In this document: positions 29,885-38,452 of the stretch, piece after piece | Position numbering within the stretch: the stretch's first letter is position 1 | How the letters are laid out: each line of letters starts with the position of its first letter | Source: DASZVB01 sp035545855 | GTDB taxonomy: Bacteria; Myxococcota_A; Polyangia; Polyangiales; Polyangiaceae | Direction: 5' to 3' | NCBI GenBank assembly: GCA_035545855.1 | Contig: DASZXK010000180.1 | Location: 14,983 to 78,982 of the forward strand | Length of the DNA: 64,000 bases | The notes under the pieces: model-generated | What the model was told of the DNA's origin: nothing | What the model saw: only the letters and a program-made list of their open reading frames with translations | The model's database searches: none | Position numbers and translations under genes: made by a program

Positions 29885-30547
29885 TCAGAACACGACGTTC
29901 AGCACCGGAACTTCGACTTCCGTCTGCTGCTTCACGCCGAGAACCGCGACCTCGGTGCGGGTATACATTTGTCGCACCTCCACCGCAGGGAGCGACAGCG
30001 TGAGCGCGTCCCCGGACACGCCGACGAGCGCGGGCGGCAGCGCCGGGACCTTCGCGATCGCGGGGCGGGTTCGGTGCAGGCTTCCTTGCGGCGCCGCGGC
30101 GGGGGCCGGAGCCGGAGCGGGAGCAGCCGGCGCCGACTCGGGCCGCGCGGGTTCGGCAACCGGTTCGTCCGCGGGCGGATGATCCTCGGTGTAGTTCGTC
30201 GGCTCGTAGGCACTTGCCGAGAGGACCGCGACCGTCGTGGGGAGAGCGAGCGCCATGCCGCCGACGAGGAGGTAGATGGAGAGCTTCGCGTCTCCGCCAT
30301 TCTCGGCGAAGTAGCCGCCGACGCCGCCCGCGACTGCTCCGAGACCGCCGCCCACGGCGTAAGCCCACGCGGGCTTCGTGCTCGCCGCGGCCTCCACGAG
30401 CATGACCGCCTCCGCGCCGAGCAGCGCTCCACCCGTGATGCCCTTACCAGTCGGCGACGCCTCGCTCTCGGCGGCGAGAGAGACCCGCGGGCTCAGCGCC
30501 ACAAGACCGATGACCGTCGCACTCAGAAGTTTACCGAACCCTCGCAT
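29885..30547 (-). CDS. exported glycine-zipper-like membrane protein
   Basis: A 220-aa protein. It has a signal peptide (LLSATVIGLVALSPRVSLAA), a Gly/Ala-rich hydrophobic region (WAYAVGGGLGAVAGGVGGYF) resembling a glycine zipper, another hydrophobic helix (IYLLVGGMALALPTTVAVL), and a Pro/Ala-rich spacer (APAPAPAPAAAPQG). The C-terminus is beta-rich (VPVLNVVF at the end). I do not recognise a family. The terminal strand ending in Phe is reminiscent of outer-membrane proteins, but a single strand is weak evidence. Confidence 0.65.
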   Translation of the reverse strand: MRGFGKLLSATVIGLVALSPRVSLAAESEASPTGKGITGGALLGAEAVMLVEAAASTKPAWAYAVGGGLGAVAGGVGGYFAENGGDAKLSIYLLVGGMALALPTTVAVLSASAYEPTNYTEDHPPADEPVAEPARPESAPAAPAPAPAPAAAPQGSLHRTRPAIAKVPALPPALVGVSGDALTLSLPAVEVRQMYTRTEVAVLGVKQQTEVEVPVLNVVF

Positions 30548-30811
30548 GGGCCCTCCAGGTTAGTCGCTTCGACAAGCGCCCGCGACAATAACACCCGTTT
30601 TCCGCCTTTGGGTGCGGAACCGGCGGGCAATGTTCGGCCGGTTTCAGCCCGCTTTCCGCGTGCTCCGTGAATCTTTGTGGGCCGTGGCGCCACGCCCCGG
30701 GCGATTTCGGGCCGGGCGCGCGGCGTCTCGCCTGCCGTCCCGCCGGGCCTCGCGGCCGGGGTCCATCGGACTCCTCGGGCGGCGCGGAACGGAACCGCTA
30801 CGCTCTGCCTC

Positions 30812-31777
30812 GTGCGGCCACTCCTCATCGCGTCCCTTCGCCTCGTGGCGGTCGCGGTCGCCCTGGTGCTCGCACTCGGGCTCTCGGCGGGCGCGATCCG
30901 CCTGATGCCGTGGCTCGTCGCGAAGGACGTGCCGCTGTCGCTCGCGGCTCCGTTCGCGAGAGTCCTCGCGTCGTCCTCGCTCGAGGCGTCGGTCCTCGTC
31001 GGGGTCCCGCTCGGAGTCGCGCTCGCGACGGCCTCGTTCGTCGATCGCGGCGAAGCGCGAGCGCTCGCCGCGCTCGGGGCGTCTCCCGCGCGTCTCGTCG
31101 GAGAGCTCGCGGTGGCGCTCGCGCTGCTCTCGGTTTCGTTCGCCCCGTCCGCCCGTCTTTCCGAGGTGAACGCGCTCGGGGCGCTGTCGAATCGCCTGGT
31201 GGCGGAGGGACGACGAAGCTGCGCCGAGTCGGAGTCCCCGCGGCGCGTCGACGTCCCGCTCGTCGCGCTCACGTGGCTCTGTTTCGAGCGCGGGGCCCGC
31301 ATCGTCGGCCGCGTGCCGGGGTTCGGTGACGGCGCCTGGTTCTCCGCGAGCGACCTCGCTCCGAGCGCGGATTTCGGGACCGTGACGCTCTCGGATCTCC
31401 ACCTCTCCGCCCGGCTCGGATCCCGCATCGCGACGGTCCACGCCGGTACGTCCCGCCTGTCGGGGCTTCCGCGGTGGGGCACGTCGCGTTCCTTCGGCGG
31501 CGTCGCGCGCGCCCTCCTCGTCGCCCTCTCGGCGTCGCTCGCCGCGCTCGGTCTCGCCGTCGCCATCCTCCGGCGGAGGCTCTCCTCGCAGGTTCACGCC
31601 GCGGCGCTCGCGGCGCTGTCGTCGGTCGCCGTGCTCTCGGTCCTCCTCCGTCTGGACCGAGACCGCGCCGCGGCCGTGGCGTACGTCGGGCTCCCCGTCC
31701 TCGCGCTCGTGCTCCCGCCGCTCCTCGCGAAGATCCCCTGGAATTTGCCCTGGATTGCCCGCTCGGAGCGCCGGTGA
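30812..31777 (+). CDS. multi-span membrane protein, LptF/LptG-like
   Basis: A 321-aa integral membrane protein with about six hydrophobic segments and a soluble middle. The stretch GEARALAALGASPARLVGEL matches the 'ElxALraaGvSpxRl' motif of LptF/LptG (YjgP/YjgQ) permeases, with hydrophobic helices on both sides and a periplasm-sized domain between. It is slightly short for that family (about 360 aa), so the call is tentative. GTG 30812 was chosen as the first start before the hydrophobic N-terminus. Its stop overlaps the ctaB GTG by 4 bases. Confidence 0.5.
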   Translation: MRPLLIASLRLVAVAVALVLALGLSAGAIRLMPWLVAKDVPLSLAAPFARVLASSSLEASVLVGVPLGVALATASFVDRGEARALAALGASPARLVGELAVALALLSVSFAPSARLSEVNALGALSNRLVAEGRRSCAESESPRRVDVPLVALTWLCFERGARIVGRVPGFGDGAWFSASDLAPSADFGTVTLSDLHLSARLGSRIATVHAGTSRLSGLPRWGTSRSFGGVARALLVALSASLAALGLAVAILRRRLSSQVHAAALAALSSVAVLSVLLRLDRDRAAAVAYVGLPVLALVLPPLLAKIPWNLPWIARSERR

Positions 31778-32742
31778 TAGACCCCGCGCGCGGACCGGTC
31801 GAAGAGGCTCGGTCGCCCTCCCAGATGTCCGAGACCTCCGGCACCACCGAAGACGCTCGCGCGCGTGCGCCGGGCGTCGCGGAGATCGTCTCGTTCGTCC
31901 GGGCCCTGGTCGAGCTCTCGAAACCGGGCATCACGCGGATGGTCCTGTTCACGACGGCTCTCGGCGCGGCGATCGCCCCCGGCCCGGTCCGAGACTGGAC
32001 GAAATTCGGGTACGCGCTCCTCGGCACGTCGCTCATCGTGGCGGCCGCCAACGCCCTCAACATGTTCCTCGAGGGGGACGTGGACGCGCTCATGAAGCGA
32101 ACGCGCGAGCGCCCGATCCCGAGCGGGCGCATCTCGCCCGAGGTCGCGCTCTGGTTCGGCGGGGCGCTCGCGTTCACGGGCCTGCCCATCCTGGATTTCT
32201 GCGTGAACCCGCTCACGGCCTTCATCGGCGGGTTCTCGCTGCTCTCCTACGTACTCGTGTACACGCCGCTGAAGCGGCTCTCGTCGGTCGCGGTGTGGGT
32301 CGGGGCCGTCCCGGGCGCCGCGCCGCCGCTCATGGGCTACACGGCGATGACGTCGCGCCTCGACGCCGTCGGGCTCTCCCTCTTCGCGCTGCTCTTCATC
32401 TGGCAGATCCCGCATTTCCACGCGATCGCGCTCTTCCGCACCTCGGAGTACACGCGCGCGGGCCTCGTCGTGCTCCCCGCGTCGCGCGGCGTCGATCACA
32501 CGAAGCGCGTCATCGTCGCGCTCCTCTGCCTCCAGCTCCTCGTGAGCGCGCTCCCGGCGTGGCTCGGGCTCGGCGGCGTGCCGTACATCGTATCGGCGGT
32601 CGTTCTCGGTCTCGCGTACCTCGCGTACGGCATCGCCGGTTTCTACCGGGAAGACCACGAGAAGTGGGCGCGCTCGCTGTTCTTCGCGTCGCTGCCGTAC
32701 CTCGTCGTCCTGTTCGGCGCGCTCGTGCTGTTCACGAAGTGA
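31774..32742 (+). CDS. ctaB: protoheme IX farnesyltransferase (heme O synthase)
   Basis: A 322-aa UbiA-superfamily prenyltransferase that farnesylates heme b to heme O for terminal oxidases. The first Asp-rich loop NMFLEGDVDALMKRTRERP is the CtaB/CyoE signature, the PSGRI that follows is conserved, and IWQIPHFHAIAL in the middle carries the heme-related His residues. About nine spans are visible. GTG 31774 gives a GTGA overlap with the preceding gene and has GGAG 6 bases upstream. ATG 31825 (305 aa) is an alternative. No other cytochrome oxidase genes are in the window. Confidence 0.9.
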   Translation: MIDPARGPVEEARSPSQMSETSGTTEDARARAPGVAEIVSFVRALVELSKPGITRMVLFTTALGAAIAPGPVRDWTKFGYALLGTSLIVAAANALNMFLEGDVDALMKRTRERPIPSGRISPEVALWFGGALAFTGLPILDFCVNPLTAFIGGFSLLSYVLVYTPLKRLSSVAVWVGAVPGAAPPLMGYTAMTSRLDAVGLSLFALLFIWQIPHFHAIALFRTSEYTRAGLVVLPASRGVDHTKRVIVALLCLQLLVSALPAWLGLGGVPYIVSAVVLGLAYLAYGIAGFYREDHEKWARSLFFASLPYLVVLFGALVLFTK

Positions 32743-33135
32743 GGGTCCGGCACTCGGGAGAGTGTCGGAGAGGGCTGCCCCTGACCGGTCACCGGCGCTC
32801 ACGCGCCGGCGCCCACCATCCCCCGACGCTCGTGCTCGGCGGCAGAGCCGCCTCCGCGTGATCGTGGGGATGGTCGGACGAGCCCGACTGGTGAGTAGTT
32901 CCGGCGTCGCGCCTTGGTCGCGTTTCTCCGCGAGCGAGGGGATTTCGGGCGCGATGCTTCCGCGAGGGCGCGAACGCGCGTGCCCGGCCCACGGAGTATC
33001 GCCGCGGTCGCTTCTGCGCCGTTCGCGCCCTCGCGGAAGCCGAGTAGCGAGCCGCGCTCGAAACGCCCTGACACGTCGACTTCGAGGAAGCGGTAGGCTG
33101 GGCGTTCTGGACGACGCCTCGGGAACGACGGCCAA
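32743..33135. other. non-coding interval with a 21-bp-arm inverted repeat
   Basis: A 393-base interval between ctaB and the GrpB gene (both plus). It contains the perfect inverted repeat 32956-32976 / 33020-33040. A GC-rich hairpin-forming stretch (CGGCGCTCACGCGCCGG near 32791) lies after the ctaB stop and could act as a terminator. Possible frames here (for example 32762-33139) are Arg/Ser-rich and overlap the GrpB start, so no gene is called. Confidence 0.55.
32956..33040. repeat. perfect 21-bp inverted repeat with 43-base loop
   Basis: Arms 32956-32976 and 33020-33040 are exact reverse complements (left arm begins GCTTCCGCGAGGGCGCGAAC). The loop contains ACGCGCGTGCCCGGCCCACG and an AT-containing part (GGAGTATCGCC). 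It could form a strong cruciform or RNA stem. No recombinase lies next to it. It is about 95 bases upstream of the GrpB start. Confidence 0.7.
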
Positions 33136-33666
33136 ATGACCGATACCGACGACGCCCCCGTTCGCATCGTGTCGTACGACGCGTCGTGGCCGAGCTCGTT
33201 CGAGGCTGAACGCGCCGTACTGGCGAACGTTCTAGAGGCATGGCTCGTCGGTTCGATCGAACACGTGGGGAGCACCGCCGTGCCCGGGCTCGCCGCGAAG
33301 CCCGTCATCGACATCATGGCCCCCGTGGGAGATCTCGACGCCTCGCGTCCCGCGATCGCCGCGCTCACGGCCGTCGGGTACTGCCATTTCCCGTACCGGC
33401 CCGAGCGCATGCACTGGTTCTGCAAGCCCTCACCGGCATTCAGAACTCACCACTTGTACCTCGTGCCCCATGACGGTCCGACCTGGCGCGAGCGTCTCCT
33501 ATTTCGAGATGTTCTTCGAGCTCGGCCGGACATTCTCGCCGAGTACGCCGCACTGAAGCAACGACTCGCCACTCTTCATGAATTCGATCGGGAGACCTAC
33601 ACCGACGCAAAGTCGCCGTTCGTGGAGCGCGTGCTCGGTATGGCTTCTGGGCTCATCAGAGAGTGA
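33136..33666 (+). CDS. GrpB-family protein (UPF0157)
   Basis: A 176-aa protein of the GrpB/UPF0157 family, a nucleotidyltransferase-like fold of uncertain biochemical role. The motif EHVGSTAVPGLAAKPVIDIMA near residues 40-60 is the family signature, and RTHHLYLVPHDGPTWRERLLFRD follows as expected. Codon use is visibly less GC-biased in the last third (CACTTGTACC, ATGAATTCG), unlike its neighbours, hinting at more recent acquisition. ATG 33136 begins the conserved VRIVSYDASWPSSFEAE region closely. Confidence 0.88.
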   Translation: MTDTDDAPVRIVSYDASWPSSFEAERAVLANVLEAWLVGSIEHVGSTAVPGLAAKPVIDIMAPVGDLDASRPAIAALTAVGYCHFPYRPERMHWFCKPSPAFRTHHLYLVPHDGPTWRERLLFRDVLRARPDILAEYAALKQRLATLHEFDRETYTDAKSPFVERVLGMASGLIRE

Positions 33667-33721
33667 ATCGTCCGTTTGACCAGGTCGGGCAACCTCTCCG
33701 ACGAAGGCGGTCGAAACGACT

Positions 33722-35284
33722 CTAGCCTCGGATGTGGCTCATCGCGCGCTCGGCGAGCGCCGTGATCGTGAGGCTCGGGTTCACGCCGACGTTCGCGCTC
33801 ACGGCGGAGCCGTCCACCACGTAGAGGCCGGGGCAGCCGAACACCTCATGGTCGGTGTCGATGACGCCTTCCTCTGCGGTCCGTCCCATCGGGCAGCCGC
33901 CGAGGATGTGCGCGGTCACCGAGAGGTTCCCGAGGCTCTCCGGGACGAAGTTGAACGGCGTCCCCGGCGCGACGCGGGCGAGCGCGCGCGCGGCCCGGTG
34001 CGCTTCGGGGAGGTACGTCGGCGGGCGCTTTCCCCGGAGGACGGCGGAGCGCAGCCCCTTCCGGAACGGCGAGAAGAGGCTCCGGCCGAAGCGGAACTCG
34101 AGCTCGCTGTCCACGTGCTGCATCACCGTGAGAACGGTCACGCGCTCGTGCCACCGGGGGGAAATCGCGCCGCGGAGGATCCGGAACGGCGGCGCGAGGA
34201 AGCCGAGCGCGGTGCGGAGCGCCCGGCGGAGCGGGCTCGCGTCGTCCACCATCGGCGTCGTCGTGAGCTTCATGAACTCGTAGGCGGGGCCGAAGCGGTT
34301 CTGGGTGAGGTGAGTGTGCTCGTTCGCGTGGAAATGGGACGAGATCGCGGTTCCGACGGCGAGATCCGCGGGCGGCGCGTCGTGGAGCACCCCGACGATG
34401 GCCTCGCTGTTCGTCCGGACGCGCGTCCCGAGCTTCGGGGACACGTCCGGGAGCGTGCCGTGCTCGTCCCGCGCGCGGAACAGGAGCTCGAGCGTCCCCA
34501 CGACGCCCGCGGCGAGGACGACGCGCTTCGCCGAGACGACGCCCGTCTTCGCCCGGGTGACGGGGTGTTCGACGTGGAGCCGGTAGCCTGCGTCCGTCTT
34601 CTCGATCCGCGAGACTCGCGACAGTGCCCGGATCTCGGCGCCCTTCCGCTCGGCCAGGTGCAGGTAGTTCTTGTCGAGCGTGTTCTTCGCGCCGACGGCG
34701 CAGCCGGTGAGGCAGCGCCCGCAGCGCGTGCACGGCATCCGCGGCGGGCCCGCTCCGCCGAAGAACGGGTCGGCCTTCGCGACGTCCCCGCTCCCGAAGT
34801 AGATGCCGTTCGGCGTCGGGCCGAAGCTCTCCTCCGCGCCGAGAGCGCGCGCGGTGAGCTTCAGGTATTCATCCATCGTGCCGTGGTCCGGCGTCTGGGC
34901 GCGCCCGAGCATCCGCGCCGCCGTCCGGTAGTGCGGCGCGAGCTCGGCCTCGAAATCGACGCCGAGTTCGCTCATCGCGCGGAAGAAGGACGCTTTCGGC
35001 TCGAGCAGGACCGCGCCGTACACGAGGCTTCCTCCGCCCACGCCGACGCCGCCGAGGACGCCCACGTGCCGGAAGAGCCGCTGCGCGAAGTACCCGAACG
35101 CGCCGAGCCGCGGCTCCCAGAGGAGCGCGCGAGGGTCGGCGTCCGCGGCCTGGATGCGCGTGGCGTCCACCCGGTGGCCTTGCTCCAGGACGAGCACGCG
35201 GAAACCGCGCTCGGAGAGGCGGAGCGCCGAGACGCTGCCGCCGAAGCCGCTGCCGACCACGACGAAGTCCCAGACGTCCGTCAT
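33722..35284 (-). CDS. GMC oxidoreductase, cholesterol-oxidase-like
   Basis: A 520-aa FAD enzyme. The Rossmann motif VVVGSGFGGSVSALRL is at the very N-terminus. The CTRCGRCLTGCAVGAKNTLDKNYL region near residue 185 matches the Cys-containing segment of cholesterol-oxidase-like and related GMC proteins. The C-terminus has HILGGCPMG and VVDGSAVSANVGVNPSLTITALAERA, the classic GMC FAD/active-site end. It would oxidise an alcohol, perhaps a sterol or other lipid, with O2. ATG 35284 overlaps the tetR stop by 4 bases (ATGA), so regulator and enzyme form one operon. Confidence 0.85.
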   Translation of the reverse strand: MTDVWDFVVVGSGFGGSVSALRLSERGFRVLVLEQGHRVDATRIQAADADPRALLWEPRLGAFGYFAQRLFRHVGVLGGVGVGGGSLVYGAVLLEPKASFFRAMSELGVDFEAELAPHYRTAARMLGRAQTPDHGTMDEYLKLTARALGAEESFGPTPNGIYFGSGDVAKADPFFGGAGPPRMPCTRCGRCLTGCAVGAKNTLDKNYLHLAERKGAEIRALSRVSRIEKTDAGYRLHVEHPVTRAKTGVVSAKRVVLAAGVVGTLELLFRARDEHGTLPDVSPKLGTRVRTNSEAIVGVLHDAPPADLAVGTAISSHFHANEHTHLTQNRFGPAYEFMKLTTTPMVDDASPLRRALRTALGFLAPPFRILRGAISPRWHERVTVLTVMQHVDSELEFRFGRSLFSPFRKGLRSAVLRGKRPPTYLPEAHRAARALARVAPGTPFNFVPESLGNLSVTAHILGGCPMGRTAEEGVIDTDHEVFGCPGLYVVDGSAVSANVGVNPSLTITALAERAMSHIRG

Positions 35285-35928
35285 CCGAGCTCCGCGAGGC
35301 GCTCCAGGTAGTCGAGCACGGACGGGACGCGAGCTCCGAACCCGGCGAGGCGATCCAGGACGAGCCCGTTCATCAGCGCGAACGCGAACGGAACCCGCAG
35401 GCTCGAGAACGGCCCTTCCGACGCGGCATCCTCCGGGAACAGCTCCGCGAAGGTCGCCTGGATCTTCTCGTCGAAGGCTCGGCCCATCTTCACGAGGGCG
35501 CGATGGAGCGAAGGGTCCGTGCGTGCCGCGACGACGAGCTCGAGCCACACCACGGTGCTCGGAGCGTCGACGGCCTTCCAGAGGAGCTCGATGGCGACGG
35601 CGCCCGGCTTTCCCCGCGCGCGCTCTTCCTGGAGGCGGTCCGCCCGGCGAAGGAACTCCGCGCGTCGCTTCTCGAACACGTGCTCGAGCGCGGACGCGAG
35701 GAGCGTGGCGCGGTCCGGGAAATGGTGAAGGAGCGTGCCGCGCTCGATGCCAGCACGCTTGCAGACCTCGACGGTCGACGCTCCTCCGTGACCGAGGTCG
35801 TGGAGGCACTCGAACGTGGCCTCCAGGATCTTCACCCGGGTCGCCGCGGAGCGCTCCTCGTCGTACGCGGCGCGCGTTCGCTTCGGGGCGGCGAGGCCGG
35901 GCGGCTTTCGGCGCGTCGTCTTTCGCAT
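35281..35928 (-). CDS. TetR-family regulator of the GMC oxidoreductase operon
   Basis: A 215-aa TetR protein. A basic arm (RKTTRRKPPG) is followed by the HTH ATRVKILEATFECLHDLGHGGASTVEVCKRAGIERGTLLHHFPDRA, with the typical LLHHF end, then a helical ligand domain. ATG 35928 was preferred to the frame's longer start (36021), because that would run through a perfect 26-base palindrome (35965-35990) which is the probable operator. It is therefore likely autoregulated with the downstream GMC gene, and possibly controls the divergent GH31 gene. Confidence 0.9.
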   Translation of the reverse strand: MRKTTRRKPPGLAAPKRTRAAYDEERSAATRVKILEATFECLHDLGHGGASTVEVCKRAGIERGTLLHHFPDRATLLASALEHVFEKRRAEFLRRADRLQEERARGKPGAVAIELLWKAVDAPSTVVWLELVVAARTDPSLHRALVKMGRAFDEKIQATFAELFPEDAASEGPFSSLRVPFAFALMNGLVLDRLAGFGARVPSVLDYLERLAELG

Positions 35929-35964
35929 CCGGACCGCGGAACCATAGCTCCGGCTGGCTCCTGC

Positions 35965-35990
35965 CTCAACAGTCAGTGTTGACTGTTGAG
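35965..35990. promoter_or_regulatory. perfect palindromic operator for the TetR regulator
   Basis: CTCAACAGTCA (35965-35975) and TGACTGTTGAG (35980-35990) are exact reverse complements around GTGT. The site lies 37 bases upstream of the tetR start and 30 bases upstream of the GH31 start, in the divergent gap. Length and symmetry are typical of TetR-family operators (established for the family); assignment to this regulator is inference from position. Confidence 0.75.
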
Positions 35991-36019
35991 ATGAGACAGG
36001 GCAGGATCTCGCTCGAAAC

Positions 36020-38104
36020 ATGCCTCGTCACTTTTCCGGATTGCTCGTCCTCGGGTGGGTCGCGGTGGGCTGCGGCGGCGATCGAGCGCCCGCCGGGGCG
36101 ACGGCGCCCGCCGCGCCGGTCTCCGTCACGGACGAGGGCGGCCTCACGGTGACGGCCGAGGACGGCCGCGTCCGTCTCCGCTCCGTCCCGGGGAGGACGA
36201 CGATCGCGGGCGTGCCCTACGGGAGCTTCGGCTTCTCCACGGCGCCGGAGCCCGAGCTCGTGCCCCCGAGCTTCGAGACGCTCGACGCCGTGCCGGAGCC
36301 CGGCGAAGGCGCGCGCCACGTCGCGACGAAGCTCCTGTCACGGACCGAGACGGCCGACGGCTTCGTCGCGACGCTCGCGACGGACGACCCCGCCGGGCGA
36401 ACCTTGACCGTCGCCGTCCGCGACGCTCCGGGCGCACTGCCGTCGATCGACGTCGTCGTGAGCGACCCGGAGGGTGTGACGGCCGTGTTCGCTGCATTCT
36501 CGTGCGCGGCGGACGAAGCGTTCCACGGCTTCGGCGGCCGCCGGGAGAGCACGAACCTCCGCGGGGCGTCGTTCTCGAACTGGGTCTTCGACTACCGGTT
36601 CCCGACGCCGGAGACCGCCTACTACTACCCGGTCCCTGCCTTCGAATCGTCGGCCGGGTACGTCTTTTACGTGGAGACGGACGAGAACGTCCGTTTCCGG
36701 ATGGGCTCGGACGTGCCGACCGCGTTTCGTGTCGCGGTGAACGGCGACCGGGCGCGCTTCGTCGTCGTCCCGGATGGCGGCTCGAGCGGGCTCGCGGCGC
36801 TCACGGCGCGGATCGGGCGTGAACGAAAGCCGCCCGACTGGAGCCTCGGCGCGACTCTCTCGCGCACCATCCAGCTCTTCGTCGACGCGCCCGCCGTGTA
36901 CCAGAAGAAGGTCGAGGACGACGTCCGGAAGCTCCAGTCCGGCGCGTACCCCGTGACGGCCTATGCGTACGAGGGATGGGCGCGCCTGCCGGCGGATTTC
37001 GTGAAGGCGACGAACGCGACGCTCCGCGGGCTCTCGGTGCATCCGATGCTCTACTTCCGTCCCTTCGTGTCGGACGACGCGGCCGCGACGGAACCGCTCG
37101 GGCGCTTCGCGGAGGCCACGGCCGCGGGCTACGTCGCGAAGACGGCGACCGGCGATCCGTACGTCTTCCCGAGCCCATTCGACGGCAAGGACGCCGCGCT
37201 CGTCGACTTCACGAACGACGCGGCCCGGGAGTGGTGGAAGGGCATCGTGAAGGACGCGCTCGATCTCGGCGCCGACGGTTTCATGAACGACTTCGGCGAG
37301 CAGGTGCTCCCGGACATGGTCTTCTCGGACGGCTCCACGGGCGTCACGCTACACAATCGGTACCCGGTGCTCGAGCATCGAACGGCGCGCGAGGCCCTCG
37401 ACGAGTACGTCGCCGAGCACCCGGACCGCGAGCCGTTCTTCTTCGTCCGCGGAGGCTACTCGGGAACGCCGGGCGCGACGGCGTACGAGAACGCGGAGTT
37501 TCCTGGCGACGAGACGTGCGACTACTCGAAGCGGACGGGCCTGCCGTCCATCGTGCCGGATCTCTTGAACCGGTCGATCCTGGGCGGCTACGGCTTCGAC
37601 ACGGACATCGGCGGCTACGCGGACTTCGACGGCCGGGGCCCCGACGCTGAGCTCTACTCGCGCTGGTCGGAAGCAGCGGCGCTCCTCCCGTTCTTCCGCG
37701 TCCACAACTCCGCCCTCACCGGCGTGAAGATGCCGTGGAGCTACGACGACGCGACGGAGAAGACGTGGATCGCCATGGCGAAGCTCCATGAACGGGCCCG
37801 CCCGCTCCTCCTTTCGCTCTGGGACCAGGCGCTCGCCGGCGGCGCGCCGCCCATCCGTCCCCTCTGGCTCGACGCCGACGGCGGCTCTCCGCCCCACGTG
37901 GACGACGAGTGGATGCTCGGCCCCGACGTCCTCGTCGCGCCCGTCCTCGAAGCGGGGGCGACGGAGCGCGAGGTCTACGTTCCGGAAGGGTGCTTCCGCC
38001 TCCACGGCGAGGGCGACGCGATCATGGGACCGAGGACGGTCCCGGTCCCCGCGCCGGTCGGCGAGCTCCCGTGGTTCTCTCGCTGCGATACGTCGCCGTT
38101 CTGA
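36020..38104 (+). CDS. glycoside hydrolase family 31 lipoprotein (alpha-glucosidase-like)
   Basis: A 694-aa exported enzyme. The signal peptide ends in the lipobox VAVGC. An N-terminal beta domain (about 30-250) with FHGFGGRRESTNLRG precedes the GH31 barrel. The catalytic nucleophile region is DGFMNDFGE (Asp424) and the acid/base region TDIGGY (Asp529), followed by RVHNSALTGVKMPW and the late AGGAPPIRPLWLD, LGPDVLVAPVLEAGATEREVYVPEG. It would cleave alpha-linked glucosides or xylosides outside the cytoplasm. It is divergent from tetR and may share its operator. The stop abuts the convergent cytochrome c gene. Confidence 0.9.
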   Translation: MPRHFSGLLVLGWVAVGCGGDRAPAGATAPAAPVSVTDEGGLTVTAEDGRVRLRSVPGRTTIAGVPYGSFGFSTAPEPELVPPSFETLDAVPEPGEGARHVATKLLSRTETADGFVATLATDDPAGRTLTVAVRDAPGALPSIDVVVSDPEGVTAVFAAFSCAADEAFHGFGGRRESTNLRGASFSNWVFDYRFPTPETAYYYPVPAFESSAGYVFYVETDENVRFRMGSDVPTAFRVAVNGDRARFVVVPDGGSSGLAALTARIGRERKPPDWSLGATLSRTIQLFVDAPAVYQKKVEDDVRKLQSGAYPVTAYAYEGWARLPADFVKATNATLRGLSVHPMLYFRPFVSDDAAATEPLGRFAEATAAGYVAKTATGDPYVFPSPFDGKDAALVDFTNDAAREWWKGIVKDALDLGADGFMNDFGEQVLPDMVFSDGSTGVTLHNRYPVLEHRTAREALDEYVAEHPDREPFFFVRGGYSGTPGATAYENAEFPGDETCDYSKRTGLPSIVPDLLNRSILGGYGFDTDIGGYADFDGRGPDAELYSRWSEAAALLPFFRVHNSALTGVKMPWSYDDATEKTWIAMAKLHERARPLLLSLWDQALAGGAPPIRPLWLDADGGSPPHVDDEWMLGPDVLVAPVLEAGATEREVYVPEGCFRLHGEGDAIMGPRTVPVPAPVGELPWFSRCDTSPF

Positions 38105-38452
38105 TCACTCCGCGCGCCGGAGCGTGTGGAGATACCGGACGACGCCGTCCACGTCTTCCGGCTCGAGCAGCGCTCCGAACGGCGGCATCTGGCCCTTGCC
38201 GTGTCGGATCGTGTCCCGGATGCCTTCGTCGCCGAGCCGGTCCTGGAGCTTCGGGTCCGTGAGGTTCGCGGGCGGGGTCTTGAAGCCGGCCGGGTGCGTG
38301 CCGCGAGCGTCGGGGCCGTGACACGTGGCGCACGACCGGAGGAAGACGCCTTCGCCGCGCTGCTCGGGCGTCTTTCGCACGTGCCGGCACGCCGTGCCGG
38401 CGACGAGCACGACGACGAGCAGCGGGAGTTCGCGAAGACGGAGCGCCTTCAC
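38105..38452 (-). CDS. c-type cytochrome lipoprotein
   Basis: A 115-aa monoheme cytochrome c. The signal peptide ends in the lipobox AGTAC (Cys22). The heme site is CATCH (Cys41, Cys44, His45), and a distal methionine is offered by QMPPFG. The C-terminal helix DVDGVVRYLHTL is typical. It is a membrane-tethered periplasmic electron carrier whose partner is not evident. GTG 38452 overlaps the TGA of the upstream membrane-protein gene by 4 bases, showing co-translation with it. Confidence 0.88.
   Translation of the reverse strand: MKALRLRELPLLVVVLVAGTACRHVRKTPEQRGEGVFLRSCATCHGPDARGTHPAGFKTPPANLTDPKLQDRLGDEGIRDTIRHGKGQMPPFGALLEPEDVDGVVRYLHTLRRAE

Noticed and set aside
31594..33135. 513-aa minus-strand frame over ctaB
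   Set aside because: Arg/Glu-rich shadow; the plus-strand CtaB motifs are clear.
32762..33139. 125-aa plus frame between ctaB and the GrpB gene
   Set aside because: Arg/Ser-rich without domain or signal, runs through the inverted repeat and overlaps the GrpB start.
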